64,000 nucleotides of DNA from contig NZ_JHVB01000001.1 of the NCBI RefSeq assembly GCF_000619925.1, positions 496,001 to 560,000 of the forward strand, given 5' to 3'. Below are positions 42,397 through 51,854 of the stretch, piece after piece. The notes below the pieces were generated by a model. That model saw nothing but the letters and a program-made list of their open reading frames with translations. It was not told where the DNA came from and made no database searches. The translations under genes were made by a program, and so were the position numbers. This stretch comes from Treponema sp. C6A8. GTDB taxonomy: Bacteria; Spirochaetota; Spirochaetia; Treponematales; Treponemataceae. The first letter of the stretch is position 1. The number at the start of each line of letters is the position of its first letter.

Positions 42397-43263
42397 CTAT
42401 GCAATGTTCTTTCCCTGTTCGCGGATATTCTCCAGCGAGTCTTTTGCTTCTACTACCATTGCGCCAACTTCTGCAAACTGGTTTTTGCTGCCGATTGTGT
42501 TGATTTCGCGGTTGGCTTCCTGGCAGAGGAAGTCCAGTTTTTTGCCGGGGTATGGATTGTTGCTAAGCTCGGCGCGCATTGCGGCTAAGTGACTGTGAAG
42601 GCGCACAATTTCTTCATTAATAGTATATTTTACAAGCATTGCGGCAGTTTCTGTCATAATGCGGTTCTGATCAGCCTGGTCACCCAAAAGCTCGTTGAAC
42701 TTCTTTGTGATTGTTTCCTTAAAATAACCTTCCATTTTTGGCTGCCATTCCTTAAAGAAAGCGGCGCATTTTTCAAGCTTTGAAAGCTTTGCTTCAAGAT
42801 CTGCCTTCATATTTGCGCCCTCGCGTTCAGTGTCTGCAATAAATTTTTTGAGGGAAGCGTCAAAAACAGGCTCTATCATTGATCGGTATTTATCTACGTC
42901 GTAAGATTTATTAGAGTTCAAAACTCCCGGCTGAGAAATCAAAAGGCTGAGAGGAATGTCTGAAGAATAGCCTGTAGCCTCGGCAACCTTTTTGATTGCA
43001 TCAAGATATGATTTTGCAGCGCCCACGTCCGCAAGGATTTCTGCATCACTTTCAAGCTCTTTTACGCGGATAAAAACATCAACCTTACCGCGCACAATTT
43101 TTTCCGTAATTTTTGCGCGGAAGGAACTTTCCAGCTGATTCAAATATGGAGGAAGATTGACAGTCAAATCCAAAAAGCGCGAATTAACAGATTTTATTTC
43201 TACGCTGACTACCGCCTGCTCTGATGAAACTTCCTCGTAACCGTATCCAGTCATACTTACCAT
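42397..43263 (-). CDS. YicC/YloC family endoribonuclease
   Basis: 288 residues. Begins MVSMTGYGYEE and EIKSVNSRFLDL, the strongly conserved YicC start, and ends with NREINTIGSKN...SLENIREQGKNIA, also typical. Members act as endoribonucleases affecting small-RNA decay. It starts one base after the murC stop, in the same transcript. Confidence 0.92.
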   Translation of the reverse strand: MVSMTGYGYEEVSSEQAVVSVEIKSVNSRFLDLTVNLPPYLNQLESSFRAKITEKIVRGKVDVFIRVKELESDAEILADVGAAKSYLDAIKKVAEATGYSSDIPLSLLISQPGVLNSNKSYDVDKYRSMIEPVFDASLKKFIADTEREGANMKADLEAKLSKLEKCAAFFKEWQPKMEGYFKETITKKFNELLGDQADQNRIMTETAAMLVKYTINEEIVRLHSHLAAMRAELSNNPYPGKKLDFLCQEANREINTIGSKNQFAEVGAMVVEAKDSLENIREQGKNIA

Positions 43264-43264
43264 A

Positions 43265-44782
43265 TTATTTCAAAATCTCCTTACCTAATTTCCAGTTGTC
43301 GCCGGCGCCCATTGTTACAAATACATAACCGTCAGGGTATTTTTCTTCCGGCGCCTTTTCCAGTTCAGAAAGCACAAAGTCCTTTGCGTCTAAAATTTCT
43401 TCAAAATAATGAACGCAAGGATGATTTTTCTGAGTTTCTTCAAAAAGCGTACGGCCTGTAATATTGAAGTCTGCAATATTTTCCCGCGCAGAAGCATAAA
43501 TCTTATGAAGAATAACCTCGTCCGCGCTTTCAAAGCTTGCCGCAAATTCTTTAAGCAAAGCCTGAGTTCGCGAATAAGTGTGGCTCATAAAGTCTACAAT
43601 CAGCTTTCTACCCTTGTAAAAATCACGGAAGCCCGCAAGAGTTGTCTTTACAGCCGTCGGATGATGACCGTAATCATCAATTACAATTACATCATTTCCT
43701 GATTTTGTCTTAAAACGACCTATAATTTCACTTCTACGTTTACCGCCTGTAAAATTTAACAGACCTTTTAATATATTTTCTGCATAATCCTTAGGATTTT
43801 TGCCGAAAGTTTTCAAAATCTGGCAGACAAGAGCCACAGCCGCAGCCGCATCCATTACCTCGTGACGGCCAGGCATCTTAAGGGCAAATTCTTTATCAAA
43901 AAGAGAAAGACTAAAATTATTGCGCTCGTTTTCAACCTTGCCAAAAGTAAGCTTATATTCGCCAGTCGCTTCAGTTCCGTAAGGAATAAGGTTCAAATCC
44001 GAACGAAGCTTTGATGCAATGCTTACAGTGTCGCAGGCTCCCTTATCATCAGCGCAATAAATTACATCGCCGCCTTCAGGCAACTTGCATAAGTAATCAA
44101 CAAATGCCTGACGGATATCCTCGTAAGTCGGATAATAATCCTGATGGTCAGGCTCTACGCTTGTAAGGATGATTTTCTGCGGACAGAAGGACATAAAGTG
44201 TCGCTGATATTCGCAGGTTTCGGCAACAAAGATGTTACTGCACAAAGCGCCACTGCCTCCTGCGCCCGCGCCGGCATCCTTTACCAGAGGCGAAGTATAA
44301 GTACAGGTATTACCGAATGAATTGATAATCGAGCCGGCAAGAATTTGCGAAGGCAAATCAATTTCCTTAAGAATTGTTCCTGTAAGACCTGTAGTGGAAG
44401 TCTTTCCATGAACACCGCAGATACCGCAGGAATAAGCCCGGCTTGAATAAGAGCCCAGCGCTTGTGTGTACAAAAGGCATGGAATACCACGTTTTACCGC
44501 TTCAATCAAATCCGGATTTTTATCAAGCTTGTAGGCAGATGAATAAATTACATACTGAATGTCATCTGTAATATTTTCTGCCCCGAATGGAAGAGCCTTA
44601 AGCCCAAGTTTTTCTATAATTTCATCAGTATAAAAGCGCTCGCTGACGTCGCTTCCGGAAATTACAGCCCCCTTGTGAAAAAGAATTTCAACAAGAGCCG
44701 CCATTCCGGTTCCCTTTATACCGACAAAATGAATATGAACGCCCGAAAGATTTTCAGGCAGAGAAAGTTCTGAAGTAGACAT
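43265..44782 (-). CDS. murC: UDP-N-acetylmuramate-L-alanine ligase
   Basis: Peptidoglycan precursor synthesis: adds L-Ala to UDP-MurNAc. HFVGIKGTGMAALVEIL, GICGVHGKTSTT (ATP-binding) and IDDYGHHPTAVKTTL are MurC signatures; Mpl is a less likely alternative. A Gly/Ala-rich insert near residues 167-178 (KDAGAGAGGSGALC) is unusual. The 505-residue length is slightly long. The ATG has no Shine-Dalgarno and the promoter abuts it. Confidence 0.9.
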   Translation of the reverse strand: MSTSELSLPENLSGVHIHFVGIKGTGMAALVEILFHKGAVISGSDVSERFYTDEIIEKLGLKALPFGAENITDDIQYVIYSSAYKLDKNPDLIEAVKRGIPCLLYTQALGSYSSRAYSCGICGVHGKTSTTGLTGTILKEIDLPSQILAGSIINSFGNTCTYTSPLVKDAGAGAGGSGALCSNIFVAETCEYQRHFMSFCPQKIILTSVEPDHQDYYPTYEDIRQAFVDYLCKLPEGGDVIYCADDKGACDTVSIASKLRSDLNLIPYGTEATGEYKLTFGKVENERNNFSLSLFDKEFALKMPGRHEVMDAAAAVALVCQILKTFGKNPKDYAENILKGLLNFTGGKRRSEIIGRFKTKSGNDVIVIDDYGHHPTAVKTTLAGFRDFYKGRKLIVDFMSHTYSRTQALLKEFAASFESADEVILHKIYASARENIADFNITGRTLFEETQKNHPCVHYFEEILDAKDFVLSELEKAPEEKYPDGYVFVTMGAGDNWKLGKEILK

Positions 44783-44788
44783 ATTTTC

Positions 44789-44817
44789 ATTATAGCTTTT
44801 TACGCCCTTCTAGGCAA
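44789..44817 (-). promoter_or_regulatory. Promoter of murC giving a probable leaderless mRNA
   Basis: TTGCCT (44812-44817), exactly 17 bp, TATAAT (44789-44794). Only six bases separate the -10 box from the murC ATG (44782), so transcription should start at or next to the start codon. Confidence 0.72.
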
Positions 44818-44830
44818 TTTTGAAAGGAAT

Positions 44831-44866
44831 AAAAAAAAAGGCAGGAAGCCAACGACTTCCCGCCTT
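44831..44866 (-). terminator. Terminator of the flgF-flgG-flgJ operon
   Basis: AAGGCGGGAAG pairs with CTTCCTGCCTT (one wobble) and is followed by T9 on the minus strand. Confidence 0.9.
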
Positions 44867-44910
44867 ACTAAGGATGTAAAAAAATATATTTTGAAGGGGA
44901 TATTCCCCGA

Positions 44911-45417
44911 CTATACCAGACTTAAATAAATCTGATCTGCAAGACCAAAACCTGCAGACTTTGTCATGGCTGTAGAATATTCGTCATACAGCATGTCTTC
45001 GTACATATTCTGGGCAAAATCGCCCTCATTAGTTTTGTGAACAGTCTTGCGCATTGCGCCAAGCATCTGTTTTACAAAGTAATTTTCAAGTTCAAGCGAT
45101 TTTTCGTAAAGTTCGCTTGTTTTATCGATTGTTTTTGGCTGAACGTGTATATTAGCCTGATTTACTGCGGCACCTGTAGGTTTAGCGGCAGTCTGTGTGA
45201 AGCTTCCTGCAAAGCCGCTTGTCCAGTCGCCGTTCAAACGTCCGCGGGCTGTAACCTGGCTTGAAGAAACTGAAGCTTCTGATTTTTCTTCTCCGCCCCG
45301 GAGCTTTTCTACAAGTGCTGCAAAAGAATTACCGTCTGCTGTCTGCTTGGCAGAAGAAAGAGCTCCCTTGCCGTTTGTAATTGAACTATATGTATTAGAA
45401 ACTAAACCTACATTCAT
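44911..45417 (-). CDS. flgJ: Rod-binding flagellar protein, FlgJ N-terminal domain only
   Basis: 168 residues. The C-terminal rod-binding domain reads SLELENYFVKQMLGAMRKT and DFAQNMYEDMLYDEYS...AGFGLADQIY, typical of FlgJ. There is no muramidase domain, as usual in spirochaetes. The first 95 residues are low-complexity. It follows flgG after an insertion-like structured spacer. Confidence 0.88.
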   Translation of the reverse strand: MNVGLVSNTYSSITNGKGALSSAKQTADGNSFAALVEKLRGGEEKSEASVSSSQVTARGRLNGDWTSGFAGSFTQTAAKPTGAAVNQANIHVQPKTIDKTSELYEKSLELENYFVKQMLGAMRKTVHKTNEGDFAQNMYEDMLYDEYSTAMTKSAGFGLADQIYLSLV

Positions 45418-45443
45418 AAAAAAACTCCTAACCGCAGGGTTTT

Positions 45444-45521
45444 AGGGGCTGCGCAAGCCCCTAGGCGAAGGGGTAGCGGAAGACAGCTTGCTGGCTGTAG
45501 CGAGGGGGAGACTTCCCCCTC
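45444..45521. repeat. GC-rich triple-hairpin element between flgG and flgJ
   Basis: Three hairpins in a row: TAGGGGCT/AGCCCCTA, ACAGC/GCTGT and GAGGGGGA/TCCCCCTC. Composition differs sharply from flanking genes. It lies in the transcript between flgG and flgJ and may reduce flgJ expression. Confidence 0.65.
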
Positions 45522-45525
45522 CTTC

Positions 45526-45551
45526 CTAACACCTAGTACCTAGGACCTATC
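45526..45551. repeat. TAGGTNC heptad repeat next to the flgG stop
   Basis: On the minus strand, immediately after the flgG TGA, successive heptads TAGGTCC, TAGGTAC and TAGGTGT. It has one arm only and belongs to the same family as 13649-13727 and 56322-56391. Confidence 0.75.
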
Positions 45552-46344
45552 ACCTCTTAAGATTTACTGCTGTACTAAGCATTGTGTCGCTTGTCTGCAC
45601 GGCCTTTGAGTTGAACTCGTAAGCGCGCTGGGCAACAATCATCTGAACCATTTCGTTTACGACTGAAACGTTAGACATTTCAAGGAACTTGTGGCGAACA
45701 TCACCAAAGCCTTCTGAACCCGGACGGCCTGGAATTGGCTGACCGCTGGCATTGCTTACCTTAAAGAGGTTGTCGCCTTCTGCCTTAAGACCAACAGCAT
45801 TCGGGAAGCGGTAGAGCTCAAGCTGACCAACTTCTACAGGGTCATTGCCGCCGTTTACCTTAACGCTAACACGGCCTGTCTGAGTGATTGTCATAGTAGA
45901 AACATCGTAGCCTTCCGGCAGGATGATTTCAGGCATTACGCGAAGACCGTTATTTGTAACAAGCTGGCCCTGAGAGTCAACCTTAAATGAACCGTCGCGT
46001 GTGTAAGCATAACTTCCGTCATACTGCTGAACACGGAAAAATCCTTCTCCAACGATAGCGACGTCTGTATCAACGCCGGTATTCTGAAGGCTTCCCTGGT
46101 TCATAATGCGCTGGGTTGCTCCCACCTTTACACCGCAGCCCATCTGAACGCCAACTGGAGTTACTGTATCTTCTGTTGCAGGAGTTCCCGCAAGCTTTTT
46201 ATTCTGATAAATCAAATCCTCAAACTCAACGCGCTGCTGTTTGTAGCCGGTTGTGTTTACGTTTGAAAGGTTGTGCGAAATTGCATCGATATTAGACTGC
46301 TGTCCGTTCATGCCAGTTGCTGCTGACCAAAGTGATCTTACCAT
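45550..46344 (-). CDS. flgG: Flagellar distal rod protein FlgG
   Basis: 264 residues. MVRSLWSAATGMNGQQSNIDAI-type start with NLSNVNTTGYKQQR, and the C-terminal EMSNVSVVNEMVQMIVAQRAYEFNSK motif, as in FlgG. Forms the distal rod of the periplasmic flagellum. GGGAGGTAGGG precedes the ATG. Confidence 0.94.
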   Translation of the reverse strand: MVRSLWSAATGMNGQQSNIDAISHNLSNVNTTGYKQQRVEFEDLIYQNKKLAGTPATEDTVTPVGVQMGCGVKVGATQRIMNQGSLQNTGVDTDVAIVGEGFFRVQQYDGSYAYTRDGSFKVDSQGQLVTNNGLRVMPEIILPEGYDVSTMTITQTGRVSVKVNGGNDPVEVGQLELYRFPNAVGLKAEGDNLFKVSNASGQPIPGRPGSEGFGDVRHKFLEMSNVSVVNEMVQMIVAQRAYEFNSKAVQTSDTMLSTAVNLKR

Positions 46345-46362
46345 TTACCCTACCTCCCAAAC

Positions 46363-47166
46363 TTATTTATACTGGGCAAACTTTGTCCAAAGAGTCTGCA
46401 TCATTGAATCTTCGCTCTGAATTGTCTTCTGGTTAGCTTCGTAAGCGCGGTTCACTTCAATCATCTGAACCATTTCGTTTACAACATTTACGTTAGAAGT
46501 TTCTGAGTAGCCCTGCAAAAACTGAGGACGCTCGTCGCCTTCTGCAATATGAGCAGGACCTGAAATTTCTGTGTCAATGTAAAGACTTGAACCCATTTTT
46601 TTAAGGTAGCGCTCGTTGTCAAAGCGGACAACCTTAAAGCGGTCAATTTCTTCCGAAGTTTCCTGACTGTAAAGAACGCCGTCCTGATTTACGGTGAATT
46701 TATCGTCTTCTACATATATAAAGCCCTTTTCGCCAAGAACAGGATAACCTTCCTTAGTTTCAAGAATGCCTTCTTTTCCGATAAAAAAATCTCCGTTACG
46801 GGTATAGCGCTCGCCGTAAGGAGTCTGAACAGCATAAAAGCCTTTTCCGCTCAAAGCTGTGTCTGTCTGAGTATTTGTATATTTGAAAGAGCCCTGCTCA
46901 AAGTCTGTGTAGTTTTCGTTAGTTTCTACACCAAGACCGATTTTTCCGATTACAGGAGCCGCATCAGCGCTGCCCGACCCGTTCGGAATCTCATAAACGC
47001 CGTCGTAATTTGTGCGGCGAAGCAAAAGCTCTGGAAATGACTTACTTACTGTAATGTCACGTTTGAATCCGGCAGTATCAACATTGGCCAGATTGTTAGA
47101 TATGGTGTTCAGTCTGTTCTGCTGAGCATTCATTCCTGAAGCACCCGTGTACCAACCTCGGATCAT
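46363..47166 (-). CDS. flgF: Flagellar hook-basal body rod protein FlgF-like
   Basis: 267 residues. MIRGWYTGASGMNAQQNRL start, NNLANVDTAGFKRD, and C-terminal NVNVVNEMVQMIEVNRAYEANQK. A paralogue of the adjacent flgG and first in the operon, as FlgF/FlhO commonly is. TGGAGGAAT precedes the ATG. Confidence 0.9.
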   Translation of the reverse strand: MIRGWYTGASGMNAQQNRLNTISNNLANVDTAGFKRDITVSKSFPELLLRRTNYDGVYEIPNGSGSADAAPVIGKIGLGVETNENYTDFEQGSFKYTNTQTDTALSGKGFYAVQTPYGERYTRNGDFFIGKEGILETKEGYPVLGEKGFIYVEDDKFTVNQDGVLYSQETSEEIDRFKVVRFDNERYLKKMGSSLYIDTEISGPAHIAEGDERPQFLQGYSETSNVNVVNEMVQMIEVNRAYEANQKTIQSEDSMMQTLWTKFAQYK

Positions 47167-47202
47167 AATTCCTCCAAAAAATATTTTTTACATCTATATT
47201 TT

Positions 47203-47229
47203 TTATCGGAATCTGAAAAATTTAGTTTA
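47203..47229 (-). promoter_or_regulatory. Sigma-28 (FliA) promoter of flgF-flgG-flgJ
   Basis: TAAA (47226-47229), exactly 15 bp, TCCGATAA (47203-47210), one mismatch from the TAAA-N15-GCCGATAA consensus. It lies just downstream of the outer-membrane barrel gene's stop and 36 bases before flgF. Confidence 0.82.
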
Positions 47230-47233
47230 TAGC

Positions 47234-48574
47234 TTAGAAGGAAATTTTTGCCTTCAAGGTGCCGCAGCTCAGCTTTTCGTAAGCGCCGTACTGGCCTTCC
47301 TTGCCGTCAATTCCTTTTAAGAAGAGGTCTACGATGGCACTGAGGGTAATGGCGTCACTGAAGCTGTAGGCACATTCAACTTCAGCCGTGCTTGAAAGCT
47401 CGTTTAAGTCCAAAGCGCCGGTAGCAGTAAAAGTCAAAGTGTCATTGATAAATGATTTTTCCAGGCTGAGGGTAAGCAGGTGCTCGTAAAGTTTTCTTTC
47501 AAGGTCACTGCTGTAATCGCAGATTACGTCTCCTACATACTGCGCGGTCACCGTCCAGCCCCCGCTGGGAGTCCAGTCAAAGCCCGCAAGTCCAACCACC
47601 TGATGGTGCTGTCTGCAGGAATCAAAAGGCTTTTCAGCAAACTGCTGATTTTTCTGATATTCCTTTCCGGTCTGAATGCTTCTTAGCGGAAAGTAAGCGC
47701 CTTCAAAGCGGAATACAAAGTTTCCGGCAGGAATAGCCGCGTCTGCGCCAAGCATTGCCATCCGCTTATACTGGCCGCCGACCGTAACACCGCTATCACT
47801 TATGGAATACGACATAAAAGGACTGTCATCCCAGCCGTAAAATCCGTAAAAAGACAAATCCAGAGCGCTCAAATATGTGCTGGCACGAAGGGCATACTCC
47901 CCGTTGTAAATTGCCCTGTCCGGCAAGTCAAAATCATCAAACTTCTTAGGCGCATTTACCGGAAGCCCCTCGTATGTATCCGGCAGGATGCACTTTCTAA
48001 GAGGATTGTTTTTTGCCAAAGGAAGCATGCTTGGAGTAAAAATCGGAATCCAGTAAGCGTCAAACTGAGCCTTGTCTGTAAGAAGAGAAAGGCGCACCGC
48101 ATCAATTCCAAGGCGGGATTCCTTGTAGGTGCTGGCAATCATTTTTGAATCATCTTTAGGACAGAGAACATCAGCAACCTGAATGCCGTCTGCCTTCCCC
48201 CAGGCCGCAATCTGCCTTCCAACGCGGAGTGCAAACATATCTCCCCGCCAGTCCAAATAAGCTTCTTTGAGGCCAAGCGCAAAATGCCCGTTATCAGCCG
48301 CAAAGGCCGAATAACCGTTTGTAGACTGACTTCCGATTGCGTCAAAAATAACCTGGCCGTTCACGTAAGCCATGCTTTCGCCAAGGTAGGACTTCATCGT
48401 GCCGTCAAAAACCGTCAGCCCAGTAAGAAAGTCCCCTTTATTGTCACCGGCATTTGGCAGGCCGATACCAGCCTGAGTCGTAAGATTACCCGAAAAAGAA
48501 ATTTCCTGAGCAAAAGACGGCATTACAAAGGCAAAAACGCCCGCAGCCACAAAAGTCAAAACATTACGCTTCAT
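47234..48574 (-). CDS. Outer-membrane beta-barrel, DUF1302-like (module A)
   Basis: 446 residues with a signal peptide (PSFAQE). Beta-rich, with RVGRQIAAWGKADGIQVADVL and a following CPKDDSK, the pattern of DUF1302/LbtU-type barrels. Ends in ISF, a C-terminal aromatic as in BAM substrates. Paralogous in layout to the protein at 56408, and placed after a LolA-like and an RND gene, so probably the outer-membrane part of a trans-envelope exporter. AGGAG precedes the ATG. Confidence 0.78.
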   Translation of the reverse strand: MKRNVLTFVAAGVFAFVMPSFAQEISFSGNLTTQAGIGLPNAGDNKGDFLTGLTVFDGTMKSYLGESMAYVNGQVIFDAIGSQSTNGYSAFAADNGHFALGLKEAYLDWRGDMFALRVGRQIAAWGKADGIQVADVLCPKDDSKMIASTYKESRLGIDAVRLSLLTDKAQFDAYWIPIFTPSMLPLAKNNPLRKCILPDTYEGLPVNAPKKFDDFDLPDRAIYNGEYALRASTYLSALDLSFYGFYGWDDSPFMSYSISDSGVTVGGQYKRMAMLGADAAIPAGNFVFRFEGAYFPLRSIQTGKEYQKNQQFAEKPFDSCRQHHQVVGLAGFDWTPSGGWTVTAQYVGDVICDYSSDLERKLYEHLLTLSLEKSFINDTLTFTATGALDLNELSSTAEVECAYSFSDAITLSAIVDLFLKGIDGKEGQYGAYEKLSCGTLKAKISF

Positions 48575-48583
48575 AAAGCACTC

Positions 48584-49372
48584 CTATTTTACCATCTCTC
48601 TTTCCAGCGCGCTTACAGTAAAATAGTTCACATCAATAGGAATATCAAACTTAATATTCTGCAGCTCATAAACAGTCTGGTGATTAGTCTGCACGTTTTT
48701 CATAGTCATTTTCTGAGTAGCCCAGTAACCGTTAATCTTTTCAATATTCTCGCAGACCAAAACCTTAAAGAGATTATTCTGGCGGTCATAATATTCAGCC
48801 TTCTGGGGCACATAAGTCTCTTTATTAACCCAGGTTACGCGGCGGCTGACCTTAGCCTTTTCATCCTTAGCCTTTGCTTCCAGAATCCAGCAGTTTACAC
48901 CGTTCACAGCCTCTTCGCCCAAAAGAGCAAAAGTATCTTTAGAAAGACTTCTGTTACCTATGTCGTCATAAGAAAAGTCAGTACCCTGAAAGTCATCATC
49001 CTTGTTTGAGCCAGAAACGCGGCGAACCTTTTTCATTGCAGGAAGATAAAGCCAGCTGTCACTGTCTGTCGGAGAACCGTCCTCCTTGTCAGGATAGTCA
49101 AAAGAAAGATAGCTTACGCCCGCTACATCCTTTGGAGTTCTGAAAACCAGAACAGTTTTATCAGTCTTTCCCTCTTTCATTGCATAGGAAGCAATTTCGC
49201 GGGAACGTGTTTTACCAGTTTTATCGATTAAAGTAACGGCAATCGTGCAGGACGAAGTTTTTCCGGTAGGCAAATCGTGTTCAGCCTTTGCAATTTCATA
49301 AGCAGACTGAGAAAATCCATTGAAGCCGGCTGCTAAAAGCAGTAAAGAAAATACAGTTTTTTTGTTAATCAT
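48584..49372 (-). CDS. LolA-like outer-membrane lipoprotein-sorting protein (module A)
   Basis: 262 residues. Signal peptide to about residue 21. DSWLYLPAMKKVRRVSGSNKDD and DFSYDDIGNRS are the hallmark of the PF17131-type LolA-like family, with a fold suited to carrying lipid through the periplasm. The paralogue at 55533 shares these motifs (KFIYLPELKSSRRV, TYDDLSTRD). AAAGGAG precedes the ATG. Confidence 0.88.
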   Translation of the reverse strand: MINKKTVFSLLLLAAGFNGFSQSAYEIAKAEHDLPTGKTSSCTIAVTLIDKTGKTRSREIASYAMKEGKTDKTVLVFRTPKDVAGVSYLSFDYPDKEDGSPTDSDSWLYLPAMKKVRRVSGSNKDDDFQGTDFSYDDIGNRSLSKDTFALLGEEAVNGVNCWILEAKAKDEKAKVSRRVTWVNKETYVPQKAEYYDRQNNLFKVLVCENIEKINGYWATQKMTMKNVQTNHQTVYELQNIKFDIPIDVNYFTVSALEREMVK

Positions 49373-49391
49373 AACTAACTCCTTTTAATCC

Positions 49392-49420
49392 AATATACAA
49401 CTATCACTTATTTTGTTCAA
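49392..49420 (-). promoter_or_regulatory. Internal promoter before the module A LolA-like gene
   Basis: TTGAAC (49415-49420), 17 bp, TATATT (49392-49397), giving the LolA-like and barrel genes transcription independent of the RND gene. Confidence 0.68.
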
Positions 49421-49487
49421 CAAATCGCCCCGCGTTAACGGCACTGCAAGCCTGGGCAAGCAGCCCCGCCACCCCCAGGAGGCACTT

Positions 49488-51854
49488 CTACTCCCCACGC
49501 TCTTTCCCAAAGGGTTTTACCGCATACAAAAGCGCCGGCGTAATCGTGTAGTCAGCAAGTAAAGCGCTTGAAAGTCCCACAACCGTAAGCACGCCAATTA
49601 CCACAAGAATGTGCATAGGGCTCAAAATATAAACGCCGAACATGGCGCACAAAATCAGCGTAGTAAGGAACATAGAAGCCCCAATCTCACGGAAGGAATC
49701 TTCCATAGCAGTTTTATAGGAACCGGACTTTTCAATTCCCATTTTCAGGTGAGTTGTAAGGTGAATGGTATCATCAACCGCAATACCCAGAATCATAGGC
49801 ATAACCGCAACCGTACCAAAGTCCAGAGAGTACTTTAAGTAGCCCATAACGCCCCCTACCAGAATAACAGGCGCCACATTAGGAATCATGCCGATTAAAC
49901 CAGTCCTTACACTCGAGAAGGCCAGAATCAGCATAATGGCAATAATCACAAAAGAAAAAGCAAAAGACTTAATGCCGCCGCTTACAATACGCGAACTCAT
50001 TTCAGCATATTGAATCATATCGCCCAAAAGCGTGCACTTTGCATTCGGGAAAATCTCCTTCACCTTAGTCTTAATTGCCGCAACGTTTTCCAGCGCCTCC
50101 TTCTCTCCGTAGCGGACCATATCAACGTTTACGACGGTAATCTTAAAGTCATCATCCATAAAGTCCTTAAAATCATCGTGCATTTCAATAGAAGAAAGTT
50201 CCAGAAGCTGGGCCAGAACGTAATCATCCTCAGGCACCTTAAAGTATTCTTCGTCGCCCTCGTTCAAAGCCCGGTACATCTCCTTCAAAATGCTGGTAAC
50301 AGAAGAAACACGGGCCTTACCGCCAGACCACTTAGTCAAAGAAAGCCCGCCGATAAAATCTTCCAGCTCCATAAGGGCATTCATATTATCAGGCTCCTTA
50401 AAGGCATCATCATCATCAAAAGCCAGCATAACAGTGTAGCTGTACTGGTTGCCAAGCTTAGCCGCAAGCATCTCCTTAAGAGTCTTAACGTAAGGCATCT
50501 TTTCGCCCGCAATCGAAGCAAAATCAACAAGCACCTGAATTTTGAAAAAGCCCGGAATAAAAGCCGCCATAATCAAAACAGAAAGAATAACAATAAGCTT
50601 TGTCTTTTTCTGAACCACATCAGCCCAGCGGGCAAACTTCATATCAATTTTAGTCGCGCCCTTTTCATGGTCAGCCGAAGGAGCCTTATCCTTACCAAAA
50701 GAAAGCAGAATAGGAATAAGAACCGCAATATAAACATAAACTGCAAGAACAACCAGAGCAGTAACGCGGCCCATCCATTCAAGCGGCTTCATTTTTACAA
50801 ACATAAAGCTCACAAAGGAAGTCATCGTAGTCAAAACAGTAAACAAAACCGACCAGCCGCACTCTTCAACACAGGAAATTGCAGACTCCCGTCTCTTTCC
50901 CGTACGGCGGAAAAAGTGATTGAACATATTAATGTAGTGAACCGAATAGCCGACCGAAAGCGCCATACCAAGAATAATAGGCACCGTTACCAGAGTAGAA
51001 TCCGCCTTTACCCCAAAATAAGACATAACGCCAAAAACAGAAGCAATAGCTCCAATAGTCGTAAAGCCCGGAACAATAACGCCAAAAGGATTTCGCAGGA
51101 AAACTGCAAGGAAAATCAGCATTACCACAAAGCCCAGAGCCACACGCTTGTAATATTCAGGAATATCGTAGCGGTCCTCATTGGCATCCTCATAAGGAGT
51201 ACCCGTACCGTAAAGCTTGTAGCTGTCAGACTGGAAGTCAGCACCTTCTATAATATCAATAAATTTATAGCCGATTTCCAGCGGAATATCCTCGTCAGTA
51301 CCATAAGGCAAAAGAGAAAGGAAAATCCAGGTCTCCTTCCCGTCATCACTAACCATGGAATTAATCAGGGCATTATTTTTTTCAGAGCCCCTCATAATGA
51401 AGTCCCGCTTTTTTGCAAGCTCAGCCGGATCAGAAGGAATGCCGTTTCCAAAAGGCTTTACAACCTCAAACCCCTCTTCGTTTCCAACCGGAATATCAAC
51501 ATTTATAATAGAAGTAAGCCTGTCAGCATAAGGAATTTCATCTTTAAGCCGGCTTCCAATCTTATCAATAACATGCAGAATGTCTTCAGAAAAGACCTCC
51601 CGCCCGTCCTGCATCACAAGAAGACAGCCCAGCCCGTTCAGGTTTCCAAAAATTTCTTCGTATTTTTTCTGATTGATTTTGATTTCGTCGTTACCGCCAA
51701 ACCAGCCTTCGTCGCCCAGAGCAAAGGCAAAATCCTTAAGCCCGGCGCAGCAAAAAACGGTAACAGGCACAAAAACTGCAAGAAATACCCAGCGGAATTT
51801 AATCTGAGCCTCTCCAATTTTTCTAAAGAACGCGTTAAAAGTACTAACTTTCAT
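49488..51854 (-). CDS. RND/MMPL family exporter (module A)
   Basis: 788 residues. Two repeats of a membrane helix, a large periplasmic loop and five helices. The repeat signatures GMALSVGYSVHYINMFNHF and LGIAVDDTIHLTTHL match MMPL/HpnN-type RND permeases. Proton-driven export of a lipid or other hydrophobic substrate is the family expectation. It lies 63 bp downstream of the ArsR gene. A 616-codon open frame on the opposite strand is a shadow. Confidence 0.88.
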   Translation of the reverse strand: MKVSTFNAFFRKIGEAQIKFRWVFLAVFVPVTVFCCAGLKDFAFALGDEGWFGGNDEIKINQKKYEEIFGNLNGLGCLLVMQDGREVFSEDILHVIDKIGSRLKDEIPYADRLTSIINVDIPVGNEEGFEVVKPFGNGIPSDPAELAKKRDFIMRGSEKNNALINSMVSDDGKETWIFLSLLPYGTDEDIPLEIGYKFIDIIEGADFQSDSYKLYGTGTPYEDANEDRYDIPEYYKRVALGFVVMLIFLAVFLRNPFGVIVPGFTTIGAIASVFGVMSYFGVKADSTLVTVPIILGMALSVGYSVHYINMFNHFFRRTGKRRESAISCVEECGWSVLFTVLTTMTSFVSFMFVKMKPLEWMGRVTALVVLAVYVYIAVLIPILLSFGKDKAPSADHEKGATKIDMKFARWADVVQKKTKLIVILSVLIMAAFIPGFFKIQVLVDFASIAGEKMPYVKTLKEMLAAKLGNQYSYTVMLAFDDDDAFKEPDNMNALMELEDFIGGLSLTKWSGGKARVSSVTSILKEMYRALNEGDEEYFKVPEDDYVLAQLLELSSIEMHDDFKDFMDDDFKITVVNVDMVRYGEKEALENVAAIKTKVKEIFPNAKCTLLGDMIQYAEMSSRIVSGGIKSFAFSFVIIAIMLILAFSSVRTGLIGMIPNVAPVILVGGVMGYLKYSLDFGTVAVMPMILGIAVDDTIHLTTHLKMGIEKSGSYKTAMEDSFREIGASMFLTTLILCAMFGVYILSPMHILVVIGVLTVVGLSSALLADYTITPALLYAVKPFGKERGE

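Noticed and set aside
48284-49009. 241-codon plus-strand frame over the barrel and LolA-like genes
   Set aside because: Antisense to two well-supported genes, with no recognisable protein features.
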